From Amaurobius ferox (Eukaryota > Arthropoda > Arachnida > Araneae > Amaurobiidae): a stretch of DNA of 64,000 nucleotides. This document shows, piece by piece, positions 10,700 through 22,002 of this stretch. The stretch is taken from the NCBI GenBank assembly GCA_951213105.1, contig OX578138.1, positions 68,913,537 through 68,977,536 of the forward strand, given 5' to 3'. Made by a program: the position numbers and the translations under genes. The notes beneath the pieces are model-generated. The model saw only the letters and a program-made list of their open reading frames with translations, ran no database searches and was not told the origin of the DNA. Each line of letters starts with the position of its first letter. The first letter of the stretch is position 1.

Positions 10700-11080
10700 C
10701 TATATATAGTAGTGGAAATAAACGAACTACCCCACATTATTCGGCCATCATTCACCGTAAAGAAAATTCGAAAATATCATTCGATAGGGAATAACATCTA
10801 CTACCAATTCACATGCAAAAAAAATATATATATATGCATAAAAGCCCATCTTCATATCAAATTGCACATAAACTTCGGAATTTCAAATGGCAATACCCAG
10901 TTTTGATGTCATAAACAAAAAATTCTACTTCCCAACTTTAAAAACATTTTTTTTATAAAAATTATTTCTTATATCCAGAGATATTGCGATTTTAAATATG
11001 GAGTTGAATCTGGAATCATTTCCATAGTTAAAACGGCAACTTGAAGAACGAGATTATTGTTGATTGATCAGGAATGTTAG
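10700..11080 (+). repeat. Dispersed repeat L, copy 1
   Basis: Parts of this block recur at 13865-13925 (ATTCG...ATCATTCA, followed by AAAATATCATT) and 14925-15200 (GTCTTCATAT, AATGGCAACGCCCA, ATTTTGACGTCAT, TATCCGGAGATATT). The copies have diverged by about a quarter by eye. No coding potential is shared. Confidence 0.5.
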
Positions 11081-12049
11081 AGTGAAGAGGATAGCCATCC
11101 AACCCTCGACCCATCGTATTTAGACAGTAGATATTCTAAAGAGAATATCTAGTCAGATATTCAAACAGAATATCTAGTCCTATTTAGACGGCAGATTTCT
11201 TAAAGAGAATATCTAAGATTTGGACATACAAGACCCGACAAATGACTCACCGTCACAACAGTGGACGCGATTCACAATGCAACACCATTCGCGCCGCACG
11301 TCAAACAAACACGTGATAGCCAATCCAAATCTCTGTAAGCACATACTACACCATCCAAGCGTCGTAGGAATAGAGCGACTAACGTGCCAACTCAGCCAAA
11401 AGCGCAACAACCCATTTAGAGATCAATTTAAACAGAGACTGGTATTCTGGCTGATCCCTAATATGGGTCAACTTTGCCATCTATTACATTTGAATACAAA
11501 GCACAAGCTACACTTTGTCTGCCAAACAAAAGATCGAGAATAAAGCGGATAAAAATATTCATCCTTTCCCTAAGTGATGGCTAGTTTGAAGTGTTTCTGT
11601 ATAATCGTTTATGAATTATGAGTATATAAAATGTTGAGCCCCTAATGTTAAAGTTAGTTCCCAGGTTTTTATTCACATCGTTCAAAATATTTTTATCACC
11701 GCTCTGATTATTTTGGAATACGTTATCATTAAATGGCTAACAAAAATTCAGCGTATTTTTTTTATTTCCATTATCAATTATCTCATGCAATATGAATTAT
11801 GTATAAATTGATATTCGATAAAAAATATGGATGGGAACTTTAATATGTTTTGATGTAAATAATTTCAGGAGGACTTTTTATATGATTAAGTAAAATTTCA
11901 ACATATTTTTCTTTATGATTTCATTGATCTAAGATAATATTTGAAAATGTCGCTGAATATCTTTGATTATTAGGGTGCATCTATTATACTACACTTTGTA
12001 TACAAATTTTAAAATAAAGTAAAAATCAACGTCCATTATATTAAAATAA
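11081..12049. other. Unassigned stretch with short AGAATATCTA repeats
   Basis: Between 11120 and 11215 the motif AGAGAATATCTA occurs several times with ATTTAGACRGCAGAT, forming an irregular local repeat. A plus-strand frame at 11220-11543 (107 codons) is open, but I recognise no domain in it and see no splice context, so I do not call a gene. The rest is AT-rich. Confidence 0.4.
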
Positions 12050-12950
12050 AAGATCAGAATTTTTTAATGAAATTTCTAATATCTCAGGAACGGCTTGTGA
12101 AAACGCCTAAAAAGGTGCAAATTCAATTTTAGTTAAAAATATTTACAAAACATCCACGCATTTAATGATAGTGAGTAGATTTATTTTTTCATAGTTTTTC
12201 TATTTTATATTTCAAATTTACTCTATCTCGAGAACGACGATCGAATAAAAGTTTTTGATTTTAAATAAGAAATTATTATAAAAGAGCTATATACTAACAT
12301 TTTTCGAAGCAATATTTTAACGTTTCATGAGATTTAAAAAAAATTTGAAAAATTGAGAGCATTTCTCTGGAGTATTCAGCACAAAACCAATTATCCTCTG
12401 GCGTTCGTTGATTGAAATTGAAATAATCATGCCAATTTTCATTTGATTCATTTCAAAATACAAACATCTCGAGAATATTTCGTGTTAATTCCCCAAAAAT
12501 TTGATTTATTAATTTCTAGTTATAACTTCTTCTTCAATCATTCCATCTAGTTATTAAATCCATTCTAGTTATTAAATTCCATCATTTGATAATAATAAAA
12601 TTTTTTGTTTATACCTCTTTATATGTTCGATTCAAAATATGCGATACTGCTTTTGTTAATATCTCATAAATGATGCCATTTGCTTTTACATAAAAAGGAG
12701 ACAACATACTTTTCTTTTTACAACATATTTTGGATTTCGAAAAAAAATGTTTAAAGCTTGGAGTGCTTTCTTTAGTCCATTAAGTGCTAAAATTAATAAA
12801 TTTCTGACCTCCAGCGATGAAAATAATCGTTCAAAATTTCTAATTAAATTTACAAAGTTTGTAAATTTGTTCGAGATATAACAGCTCTAAAAAATACACA
12901 GACAGACACATACATTGATATCACTTTTAAAAAGTTTATTTGTAATCAAG
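12050..12950. repeat. AT-rich stretch with recurrent TCTCGAGAA motif
   Basis: The motif family ATATCTCAGGAACGG (12080), TATCTCGAGAACG (12222), CATCTCGAGAATA (12465) and GAGATATAACAGCTC (12874) is spaced by 150-400 bp. The same sentence-like motif (ATATCTCGAGAACGGTT) is part of element C. This could be a run of very diverged copies of a C-like element. No termini can be defined. Confidence 0.35.
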
Positions 12951-13030
12951 AATGCTGAATGTCCATCCAAATACCAGATCTGAATTCTTGATCCTAATAC
13001 AATATACCATCTTTACATATGATATGAACT

Positions 13031-13430
13031 CTAGAGAAAATAATATAAATTTAATTCACGGATTAATCAGTGTTTTTGTTAGTAAAACACCGGTTTCCCT
13101 CCTTCATCCCACCGCACGCCACCAATTAGTATTGAACAGTCATCCATACGTACATGCTACACAGTCGCAATAATATGTAATAAAAAGTTGCATAACCAAA
13201 ATCGTTCACAATGTTTAAGGAAAAAGAGACATGTATTATAGAGAAAATAATATAAATTTAATTCATGCATTAATTCGTGTTTCTGTTATTAAAGTACCGT
13301 TTTCCCTGCTCCATCCCACCTCACGCCACTAATTAGTATGGCACATCCATCCATACATGCATGCTACACAGACGCAATAGTAATTAAAAGTTGCATGACC
13401 GAAAACATTCACAGTGTCTAGTGAAAAGTG
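13031..13430 (+). repeat. Direct duplication, ~207-bp period
   Basis: 13031-13222 and 13238-13430 share AGAGAAAATAATATAAATTT, CGCCACNAATTAGTAT, CATCCATAC and TGCTACACAG in the same order at ~80% identity by eye. Block E follows directly at 13462. Confidence 0.7.
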
Positions 13431-13461
13431 GGCAAAATATTTTCCATTTAACTACAATCTC

Positions 13462-13620
13462 TAAACAGACAATCTCTTTGAGTGCAGAATTCTGTGTTTC
13501 CCCCGCACACTCGCCAATGCAGCTTTTACTTTAAATCGATTGTGTGTACGTTCCGGACACGTTTTCTCTGTCACTTAAAATATATTGCCCTAAAAGTTTT
13601 TTCGATAATATTAGTCTTGT
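13462..13620 (+). repeat. Dispersed repeat E, isolated copy
   Basis: It contains ACAATCTCTTTGAGTGCAG, TACTTTAAATCGATTGTGTG and GTCACTTAAAATATATTGCC, matching the copy at 8838-9010. Confidence 0.55.
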
Positions 13621-13932
13621 GTTGTGTTTGTACTTTGGATATTTTAAAATTATGTAATAGGTCCTTGGAATAAGTAATATAACGAATAGAGTGTTTTAAA
13701 TTAAAGACTACGCTAAACTATGCAAATGTTTTTGTTTCAGAGCACGGGTGTTACCTGGATCTCGTAAATGCGACTGAGGAGGGGCAGTGCTAGATACCGT
13801 TATCCATTATATATCCTATGGAATCATAATGGAAACCTATTCCATTATGAAACTAATAAACAATTAAGGACCCCTCCCCTGTTATTCGAGTATCATTCAT
13901 CATAGAGCAAATTTAAAAATGTCATTTGTGAT

Positions 13933-13988
13933 ACCATTAGGCTGTGAGGTCATTAGGCCGTGAGACCATTAGGATGTGAGACCATTAA
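13933..13988 (+). repeat. 16-bp minisatellite, 3.5 units
   Basis: The units are ACCATTAGGCTGTGAG, GTCATTAGGCCGTGAG, ACCATTAGGATGTGAG and a partial ACCATTAA. It lies inside or beside a degraded L repeat. Confidence 0.8.
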
Positions 13989-14924
13989 GCATTATTTTGC
14001 ATATTTTGGTATATTTTTGAACAAAAAATTCAAACGGGTAACGCTACGTTTGACAATCTTAGTCTGGAGAAATTTACGACTCATAAATCCGTGTCATCAA
14101 AATTATGAGGGGGACTTGTACATAAACAATGCTTCATGCCAAGACTTGCGCAATTTCATTGTCGCCAGAGGAAGAAGTTAAAGTCACGCCAACTTCGCGC
14201 AAAATGAACAAGTCAGTGGAAGTTACCGAGGACGTGTTGACCCGGAATAAGGATATAAGACGTAATAAGTAAGTTGAAAAGGAGACTTAAATGAGAAAAG
14301 AAGGATATCAGAGATGAATTGGAACTGAGGTTTGGTGAAATGTAAGGCGAAATAATTAGTCCTAAGTACCAAGATGAGGTTAACACTCATTATTGAGATG
14401 ATGGAATTACTCGTACAACGCAGTGATGACAAAAACATAATGTCAATAAGTGGTTATGAAATATGCCAGAGCAATAATACTAAGGTTTGTGCCGATTTTA
14501 TTGAACTCAGGTTGAGTTTTGTGTATTTTTAAGTAAATTTTGATTTAGAAAGGTATCATATTGGATATCTCCCCTCCTTGAGCACATCCTTAAATTATAA
14601 ATAATTAGAAAACTATTTCTATGCATAATATCGCTACTCATAAATGTGTATATAGTAAATATTAATATTTAAAAATTAATATTGGTTATTTAATGAGTAA
14701 GGTGTGTATTTTTAGATATAGTAAGTGAGCTCGCACTTGGGGAATTTAGTGAGTTATTGCTACACAACGTCTAAACATTTATATGCGACCTTTGCGTCCC
14801 ATCCCCCTCCTTTCAAATTGCACCACATTCCAGTGCTTAACCCTTCAAGTACACGAAAATTACACTACAAGGTTCGATTTGAACTAACTTCCTCTATAAA
14901 TTTATTTCCTGAAATTTTCATAAG
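13989..14924. other. Unassigned stretch
   Basis: No gene, tRNA-like box or terminal repeat was found. Short open frames (for example minus strand 14223-14438) show no recognisable domain. Confidence 0.4.
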
Positions 14925-15200
14925 GAGCCGTCTTCATATTTAATAAGTATAAACTTCGAAACGCTCAATGGCAACGCCCAATTTTGACGTCATACACAAA
15001 TTCTAAAACTAGTCTACATATAAATTAGTCTACATACTAGTCTACATACAAATTAGTCTACATATAAATTTTCGCACCATTCCTATCTTTATATCCGGAG
15101 ATATTCAATATTCTGAAATAAAAAGATTTCAGGGTCAGCTCCATATTGAAAAACCACAATTTAAGGGCGAGATTTGGTTTATTGACCACAACTGTTCTAA
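14925..15200 (+). repeat. Dispersed repeat L, copy 2, with a TAGTCTACATA minisatellite
   Basis: It matches 10840-11075 in order. Inside it, 15005-15070 holds about five units of TAGTCTACATAYAAAT that the other copy lacks, so the minisatellite arose after the copies separated. Confidence 0.55.
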
Positions 15201-15898
15201 TAAAATTTGGCCATTTATAGATTTAACTACGGTATGCATATAAAATGTATTCAAATGATATGTGATTAAGACAAATCAAACGCAAAAAAAAATATTGTTT
15301 TAACCAGTATGTTGCCAACTGAAATTTTAAAAACATTTTGGAAGGAATAAATTAACGCTAGTACTTGCTGCTTAACCACATTTTAAGGTCATAAACGTGG
15401 GCTAGAGATATTACTACTTACAGAAATAATTCCACACTTTTTCAAAAACTTTACCCGATGTAATTAAATATTTGAAAGAGTAATAACTAGAGTTTTTATA
15501 CTCGCACATACTAGACGTTTCAAATATAATTCTAGAATAAGCGCCATGGCAATTGAAAATTGGAACAAAATTTGAAATTTAGGCGAGACTATAAAGTTGC
15601 ACAACCGAAAGCTAACACTTTAAAAATATTATGACCCAGCTTTGTGGTAAATCAATATCGTCGAACGATATTTTGAATCAAGCAATATTGATTCTACATC
15701 CCCTGCAAAAGATATTAGTTTCCGTCTCGTAAAGTAAATCGAGAAAAGTTTTACTACTATCGCATGTTACTTTTATCTCAACGCAATCCAAATATTTAGA
15801 GATCAATCCAGGTTTTAAAATAATACTTTCACATATTTCAATTATATATAGAATCCAGAAACGATGCATTATTTGTGGAATACAAGCAGTTTAATCAA
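15201..15898. other. Unassigned AT-rich stretch
   Basis: No supported feature. A minus-strand open frame at 15678-15869 is short and has no recognisable motif. Confidence 0.4.
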
Positions 15899-17016
15899 TC
15901 TGATGTCAGCAGCATATGACTTCCCTTGCAGATGCAAATTCTTTATGTAATTTTTTTTATTTCATTATGAATTAAACAAGAGTTTAACCTTTTGCTTACG
16001 GGTGGGACACCGTCTATCCCAACCGAAGAACCTCTCAAAAAGACAGGTATTTGACATACCCTATCACAGACAGTTCGATCCCCCTTTCCAGACATTAGCG
16101 TCCGTATAGGACGCCAATGGCTGCAAAGCATTGATGCATTTCTAGTATTTCATTTTATTTCTTAAAGATTTCTATGAGCATTTTTCTATAAAAGGGAGGT
16201 TCGTTTCGTTGAAATCGTACCAAAACCTGACCAACACAAAGGTAACCCGCAAACAACTTATCTAACAATTTTAGTGACATTTGGTCCATTAGATTCTCAG
16301 CTAGAGTAGATACATACAATTTTTGCGGACCATTTTGCAAAAAAAGCAGGTTATTTTATTTCGAATCGTACCAAAATCTAATCACCACCAGGAAAACCTA
16401 CAAGTGACTTATCTAACAAATTTTGTGAATGTTGATCTGTTAGTTTTTCACCTGGACCGGAAACAGGCATTTCTCATTACATTTCTCGGTACATTTCTCA
16501 ATAAAAGACAGGTTCTTTTATTCCATATGTACCAAAAACTAATCAGCACCACACTGTAAAAAATAAAGTACTTAAAAAGAAAACATCAACGTACTCGTTT
16601 TCATTTGAGTACAATGGCACCATAAACGAGTAAGTGACATACTGAAATATAAGTAACAGCACTTGCTTGAAAAAAATTGCTTTAATAAATAAACGTATTA
16701 TTTCATTTTGATTTCATTAAAAATCGTGTAATAAATGTGCAATTATAAATAATTCTGAAATTTTTTGTGTAAATATTTCGAAGATAAAAGTTATAGCTTC
16801 GAAATTAAAGGACTATATCATAAGAATTACAATGGCGGATGTATATTTTTCGTGTGCGGTGCTATGCGGTCATGTGTTTTTCTCTAATGTGGCGGTAGAA
16901 TACGGACAAACAAAAAGCATTGCTTGTCTTATGCATACGCGCTGTTTATCATTCGTCATTTATTTACAGTTTAAAAATATAATTGAAAAATAAAAATATA
17001 ATTCAATCCCTCATAT

Positions 17017-18256
17017 ACTCAAAAATGAGTACATAGTGTTTACAATTATGCTTAAAAGTGATTCTCCCATATACTCATAAATGAGTACATAGTATTTACA
17101 ATTTGAAGCTAAATATGCCTAAAATTTAATTCTTTGATATACTCAAAAATGAGTACATAGTGTTTACAATTATGCTTAAAAGTGATTCTCCCATATACTC
17201 ATAAATGAGTACATAGTTTTTACAATTTGAACCTAAATATTCCTAAAATTTAATTCTTTGATATACTCAAAAATGAGTACATAGTGTTTACAATTATACT
17301 TGAAAGTGATTCTCCCATATACTCATAAATGAGTACATAGTATTTACAATTTGAACCTAAATATGCCTAAAATTTGATTCTTTGATATACTCAAAAATGA
17401 GTACATAGTGTTTACAATTATGCTTAAAAGTGATTCTCCCATATACTCATAAATGAGTACATAGTATTTACAATTTGAAGCTAAATATGCCTATAATTTA
17501 ATTCTTTGATATACTCAAAAATGAGTAAATAGTGTTTACAATTATGCTTAAAAGTGATTCTCCCATATACTCATAAATGAGTACATAGTTTTTACAATTT
17601 GAACCTAAATATTCCTAAAATTTAATTCTTTGATATACTCAAAAATGAGTACATAGTGTTTACAATTATACTTGAAAGTGATTCTCCCATATACTCATAA
17701 ATGAGTACATAGTATTTACAATTTGAACCTAAATATGCCTAAAATTTGATTCTTTGATATACTCAAAAATGAGTACATAGTGTTTACAATTATGCTTAAA
17801 AGTGATTCTCCCATATACTCATAAATGAGTACATAGTATTTACAATTTGAAGCTAAATATGCCTAAAATTTAATTCTTTGATATACTCAAAAATGAGTAA
17901 ATAGTGTTTACAATTATGCTTAAAAGTGATTCTCCCATATACTCATAAATGAGTACATAGTTTTTACAATTTGAACCTAAATATTCCTAAAATTTAATTC
18001 TTTGATATACTCAAAAATGAGTACATAGTGTTTACAATTATACTTGAAAGTGATTCTCCCATATACTCATAAATGAGTACATAGTATTTACAATTTGAAC
18101 CTAAATATGCCTAAAATTTGATTCTTTGATATACTCAAAAATGAGTACATAGTGTTTACAATTATGCTTAAAAGTGATTCTCCCATATACTCATAAATGA
18201 GTACATAGTATTTACAATTTGAACCTAAATATGCCTAAAATTTAATTTTTGATATA
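17017..18256 (+). repeat. 124-bp satellite with 372-bp higher-order repeat
   Basis: Ten monomers begin at 17017, 17141, 17265, 17389, 17513, 17637, 17761, 17885, 18009 and 18133, always 124 bp apart. Each has two half-units, each opened by a near-palindrome (ACTCAAAAATGAGTAC, then ACTCATAAATGAGTAC). Diagnostic differences cycle A-B-C: A has ATTATGCTTAAAAG with GAAGCTAAATATGCC, B has TAGTTTTTAC with AAATATTCC, C has ATTATACTTGAAAG and ends TTTGA. The order is A B C A B C A B C A', so the array grew in 372-bp blocks. The last unit is an A with B/C-like GAACCT. Confidence 0.95.
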
Positions 18257-18283
18257 TTCAAAAATGAGTATAGGCGTTTTTCA

Positions 18284-18397
18284 AAATTGAAAAATGGTTA
18301 CTCGAAGCTATTATAAGCATGCAAAGTGTTCTCGAAAATGAAATTGAAAAATGGTTACTCGAAGCTATTATAAGCATGCAAAGTGTTCTCGAAAATG
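18284..18397 (+). repeat. 57-bp direct duplication
   Basis: Two identical or nearly identical 57-bp copies lie back to back (18284-18340 and 18341-18397), containing GGTTACTCGAAGCTATTATA and AGTGTTCTCGAAAATG. They lie at the right edge of the satellite-bearing insert. Confidence 0.9.
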
Positions 18398-18486
18398 AGT
18401 ACATTATACTTTTTTTGAATATCCCCTTTTAACACTACAGGGTCACACACAACTGACTTACCTACGAACTTTTAAGAAATTTGAAC

Positions 18487-18600
18487 CCCGGGTCGCTTGT
18501 CATTGATGGCGAAAGCAGAAATCTTGGCGACGAATTCTATAAAATATCGTCAAATTGTTGATGGTTGGCGAATTCCGCAAACTTTTCGGGGTTTGTAGAT
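18487..18600 (-). repeat. Degraded element C fragment
   Basis: AATCTTGGCGACGAATTC, AAAATATCGTCAAATTG and GGTTGGCGAATTCCGC match the GGCGA-rich hairpin region of element C in reverse orientation (compare 46535-46625). It abuts the broken end of element D copy 6. Confidence 0.5.
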
Positions 18601-18821
18601 TGGTAAATAACTTCACTACTTACGTGCTTTTTACAGAACTTTCCACACAGGACATGTAAACTGATCATAGTTCAGATGGGTTATTGACATGAAACATGCA
18701 AATATGGCCAGCGAATACGTTAGGGAATCAGTTGAGTATCACCACTCATCAGTAACATCAAAAAATGTGAATGATCCCATTTCTTGAGGTGAAGTTGCGT
18801 TTACGTACCTTGATTGTAACA

Positions 18822-19824
18822 ATGTCTCACCGGCGAATTCGCGGCCACTACAAGCATATGAAGGAGTTTGAAAGAGGAAGTATGGACAGACTGCTGTATG
18901 GGCACACCAACAAATGGCTCGGCATTTGGGTAGGAACTATGCAACAATTAGACGATGTTGGCAGGGATGGGTCAGGAATGGCAGATTTCAGCGGCAAACG
19001 GGCAGCGGACGGCCTAAAGCGACAACAGAACGGGAAGATAGACCGATTGCCAGAGCAGCTATGACAGCAAGAGATTCGTCGTTATCAACCATCCAACGTG
19101 TGACAAACACGGAAGTGACCACTCGGACCATTAATAGAAGACTACGGGAGCGGAATCTGTACTCGCGGTGCCCATTACGCCGTCTACTACTGACCAGTAT
19201 GCACCGTCAACAGCGATTGCAATGGTGCCGGGCCCGATCAACGTGGAATTGTTCGGATTGGGAATAAATTGTCTTCAGTGATGAGTCCCGTTTCGAACTG
19301 AGTCCCGACAACCAGCGCAGACGTATCTGGAGACAGCCCGGAGATTTTCAGGATCCTGCTCTTGCTGCCACACGCCACACGGCCCGACAACAGGGAGTTA
19401 TGGTCTGGGATGCCATTTCGCTTGATAGCAGGACCCCTTTGATAGTCCTCCGTGGCACCATCACACCACATCGGTACGTTGCCAATATTCCACGGCCCAT
19501 GGTATTACCATTCCTTTGACGGCACCCCGAACTAACTTTTCAGCAAGATAATGCCAGACCACACACGGCACGCATCTCTATTGATTGTCTGTGTGCTTTC
19601 AACACACTTCCTTGGCCAGACAGATCACCAGATCTTTCACGTATTGAGCACATTTGAGCTCAGATGGGGCGTCGCCTGTGACCATCCCAGAATGTAGACG
19701 AATTAGCTCGTCAATTGGAGGTCATTTAGAGCGATATCCCTCAGAACACCATCCTGCAACTTTATGCATCAACGCCACGGTAACAGCTTGTATTAAAGCC
19801 AGAGGTGGACCAACGCCATATTGA
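18822..19824 (+). pseudogene. Tc1-like transposase, full-length but inactivated
   Basis: The start MSHRRIRGHYKHMKEFERG and the end RGGPTPY-stop match the termini of a Tc1-family transposase common in arthropods. Recognisable in order are the DNA-binding region (MARHLGRNYATIRRCW, FQRQTGSGRP), the first Asp motif SDESRF at ~19275, a VMVWDAIS block at ~19400, the second Asp motif QQDNARPHTAR at 19541-19573, and RSPDLSRIEH with the Glu at 19646. In this copy 32 residues lie between the second Asp and the Glu, two fewer than the canonical 34. Inactivation is clear: in-frame stops at 19265, 19517, 19655, 19679 and 19727, a frameshift near 18910 and another near 19780. Terminal inverted repeats were not found; the 3' side may end near TCTTAGAGTGTA at 19974-19985. 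Confidence 0.9.
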
Positions 19825-20013
19825 CCCGCTCACTTTGTGTAGATCCTTCAGTGTAATAAATCATCCAATTTTTCCGAAAATTCTAATTATTTCTTTTTCT
19901 GTACAACCACATTACACGTACCAAATTTTGTCTAATTTGGATAATTATTTCTTGATGCATCGATGTTTATGTCTTAGAGTGTATAATCAATATCGAAATT
20001 TTCATAAATATAA

Positions 20014-20799
20014 GGTAATTCCGGGATATATGCCGCATCCCGTATAGATTGAGCACCCCCAGCCCCCTAGTTCTGAAATTTGCCGTAAGATGGTAATGGC
20101 GTAAACACTAACAGTGTGCCATTTAGTGTTTAAAATGTGTTTGATAAAAGTATTGTGTTTCTATGCCTTTTTTCGTCTTAAATTAACAAATATCTGAGAT
20201 GAGTTTTAGAATTTATCACGAAATATTTTATTGCGATGCCACAGATTGTAAATTATAGCTAAACCTCTAGAAATGTCAGTGGGTAAGCTGTTCTAGCGAC
20301 GCATAGACTTTGTGTAGAGTGTTTATATTGCGATTTCGCCATGTTTGAATCCAAGGTCAGGAAGCCGCATAGTGCGGCATCACTCCCCTGGACATGGGCG
20401 CACTCAAGAGTTATTTGAAAAATGAGTAAAATTTTCATAATTATGTTATCAAGTCGATTTTCACCCTACTCCGTTGTTCATCCATGTCATTATTTTGTCT
20501 GTATTGGTTGTATTATTATGTTATGAATGTTATAAATTCGTTATAAATTCGTTTATGTTAAACGCGAAGACTATCCCTTATAGTGCGGCTTAACAACACC
20601 CGACCCATCTGTGAGAGATGCCGCAATGAAGGGGTTTGCAAAATAAGTTATAATTACTTATTGAATATTACATAATTTATTTCATCCCAACACATATATT
20701 TTCTAAATATAAATAAATTATTATGACAACACAAGTTTGTACACCATGGGTCTCAGAATATTGATTTAAAAAGAAGTGCCGCATTTATCCCGGATTTAC
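20014..20799. mobile_element. 786-bp inverted-repeat element (MITE-like)
   Basis: The left end GTAATTCCGGGATATATGCC and the reverse complement of the right end, GTAAATCCGGGATAAATGCG, match over ~23 bp with few differences. Inside, CCGCATAGTGCGGCAT (20362-20377), TTATAGTGCGGC and ATGCCGCAATG repeat the GCCGCA theme. There is no open frame. It is a non-autonomous DNA transposon candidate. The superfamily cannot be named, because no clear target duplication is visible. Confidence 0.6.
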
Positions 20800-20894
20800 A
20801 CTAACATTATTTTTCAATTATTTAAATTGAACTCACAGCATCCAGTATCAGTTGGCATATTTCTCTTCTGTATAATCGGAAGAAAGAGAATCAA

Positions 20895-21135
20895 AAGAGC
20901 ATTTTGATACCCCCTGCTCTTCAATATTTTTGACCGAAACTTTTGATAAACTGAACCTCACTAATGAGCTCCCGCGTGATTTGCAAAATTGGAAAACCCT
21001 GTCGCTAGCACTAAAAAAATCCGAAACATACTTTTTTTTTTGTACTCTGAAAATATTTGAAAGCAGCAATTTATTTTCTATAAACAGTTTAACTTCTTTT
21101 AAGGACCTCAATTACGTATGCTGAGGAGAAATTGT
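20895..21135 (+). repeat. Dispersed repeat J, copy 1
   Basis: It is shared with 24735-24965: TCACTAATGAGCTCYC, TATTTGAAAGCAGCAA versus TTTTGAAAGAAGCAAC, and TCAATTACGTATGCTG versus TTAATTACGTCTGCTG, in the same order and spacing. The minus strand is open for 87 codons here but not in the other copy. Confidence 0.55.
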
Positions 21136-21339
21136 AAAAAGAGCTGTCAATCTTTTTTAACGATAAAGTTAAGTTATTAATAACTAATTTATAGTTCAAA
21201 AATGCGCCAGTGGAGGACGTTTCCAAAATTAGGATTGCGCTTCCATTGCAGATAACAGCATCCATGACCCGGTCTTGCTCTTATTTTGATCTCGTCAGTA
21301 TGACCTTGTAAAGGCAAAACTGTTTAAAGATGTTTTACA

Positions 21340-21862
21340 TTTATATTTAATGGTGCATCCATCATAAAACCGCTTTATTTTTGCGTATTATCTGTGTATC
21401 AAAAATCTGTGGCAACGCAATTACAATATTTTTTATTTTAAATGATCACTAAACTTTGATTATTTCAGCAACGAAGCCTAATTTTGACACATTCAAAATA
21501 TAAACAAATCAAGCGATTTTAATGTGAGTTGTATAAGAATTGTTAAATTTTTTCACTTAAAATTATTTAGCTCTGGATTCCGGAATATAAATGATATGAA
21601 TAAAATATTCATTGATTTTACATAGAGAGGCAGACGATTTATATTTCAATGACGTCATTTGAATAAACTTCATTTTGTGTAATCTAGCATTGTCTTTTCG
21701 GTGAAAGTTTACATTTTCAAATATAATAAATTACTGAAGCACTGTGATAGTTTTAAAAAAATCAACGCTGAATGTATTCAATTTTAGAGATGTTTACATA
21801 AAATTGCATTTTAGTTGGAAAGCGTTTCATAATCATTGCCTTATGCATGATTGATCTTTCTC
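21340..21862 (+). repeat. Dispersed repeat A, 3' part
   Basis: It starts at TTTATATTTAATGGTGCATC and runs to CTTATGCATGATTGATCTTTC, covering the same blocks as 2020-2560. The 5' third of the family is absent. Confidence 0.7.
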
Positions 21863-22002
21863 GTTATGCTTTGTGTTTGTACTCAGCCACTCAGGACCTG
21901 CATATTGTCTTTTAATTTATTTTTGACTACCAAATTAAGCAAATCTTATTAATTAGTTGAAGTTATTTTCAAATTAAGTTGTAGTGCTGGAATATAAAAG
22001 GA

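Larger units (their letters stand above)
16552..18439. mobile_element. ~1.9-kb insertion carrying a satellite array
   Basis: It is delimited by the break in element D. Its left edge reads CACTGTAAAAAATAAAG and its right edge AACACTACAG; CTGTA is thus inverted at the two ends, which may be the relic of short terminal inverted repeats, though I see no clear target duplication. Its interior is dominated by repeats of the near-palindrome TACTCATAAATGAGTA, with single copies also at 16592-16630, outside the array. No coding. The inserting element is not one I recognise. Confidence 0.55.
15899..18486 (+). mobile_element. Element D, copy 6, interrupted and 3'-truncated
   Basis: It starts with TCTGATGTCAGCAGCATATG and carries the D internal subrepeats at 16180-16550 (TGCGGACCATTTTGCAAAAA, AATCGTACCAAAATCTAATC). 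It is broken at AATCAGCACCA (to 16551), and D sequence resumes at GGTCACACACAACTGACTTA (18441), which is contiguous in intact D copies such as 39434-40090. After 18486 the D sequence ends abruptly and a C-like fragment begins, so the 3' hairpin is lost. Confidence 0.7.

Noticed and set aside
11220..11543. 107-codon open frame on the plus strand
   Set aside because: No domain seen. The composition is biased and the frame begins inside a local repeat.
17017..18256. CRISPR-like appearance of regularly spaced palindromic repeats
   Set aside because: The sequence between palindromes is itself repeated (no unique spacers), and the host is eukaryotic; it is a satellite.
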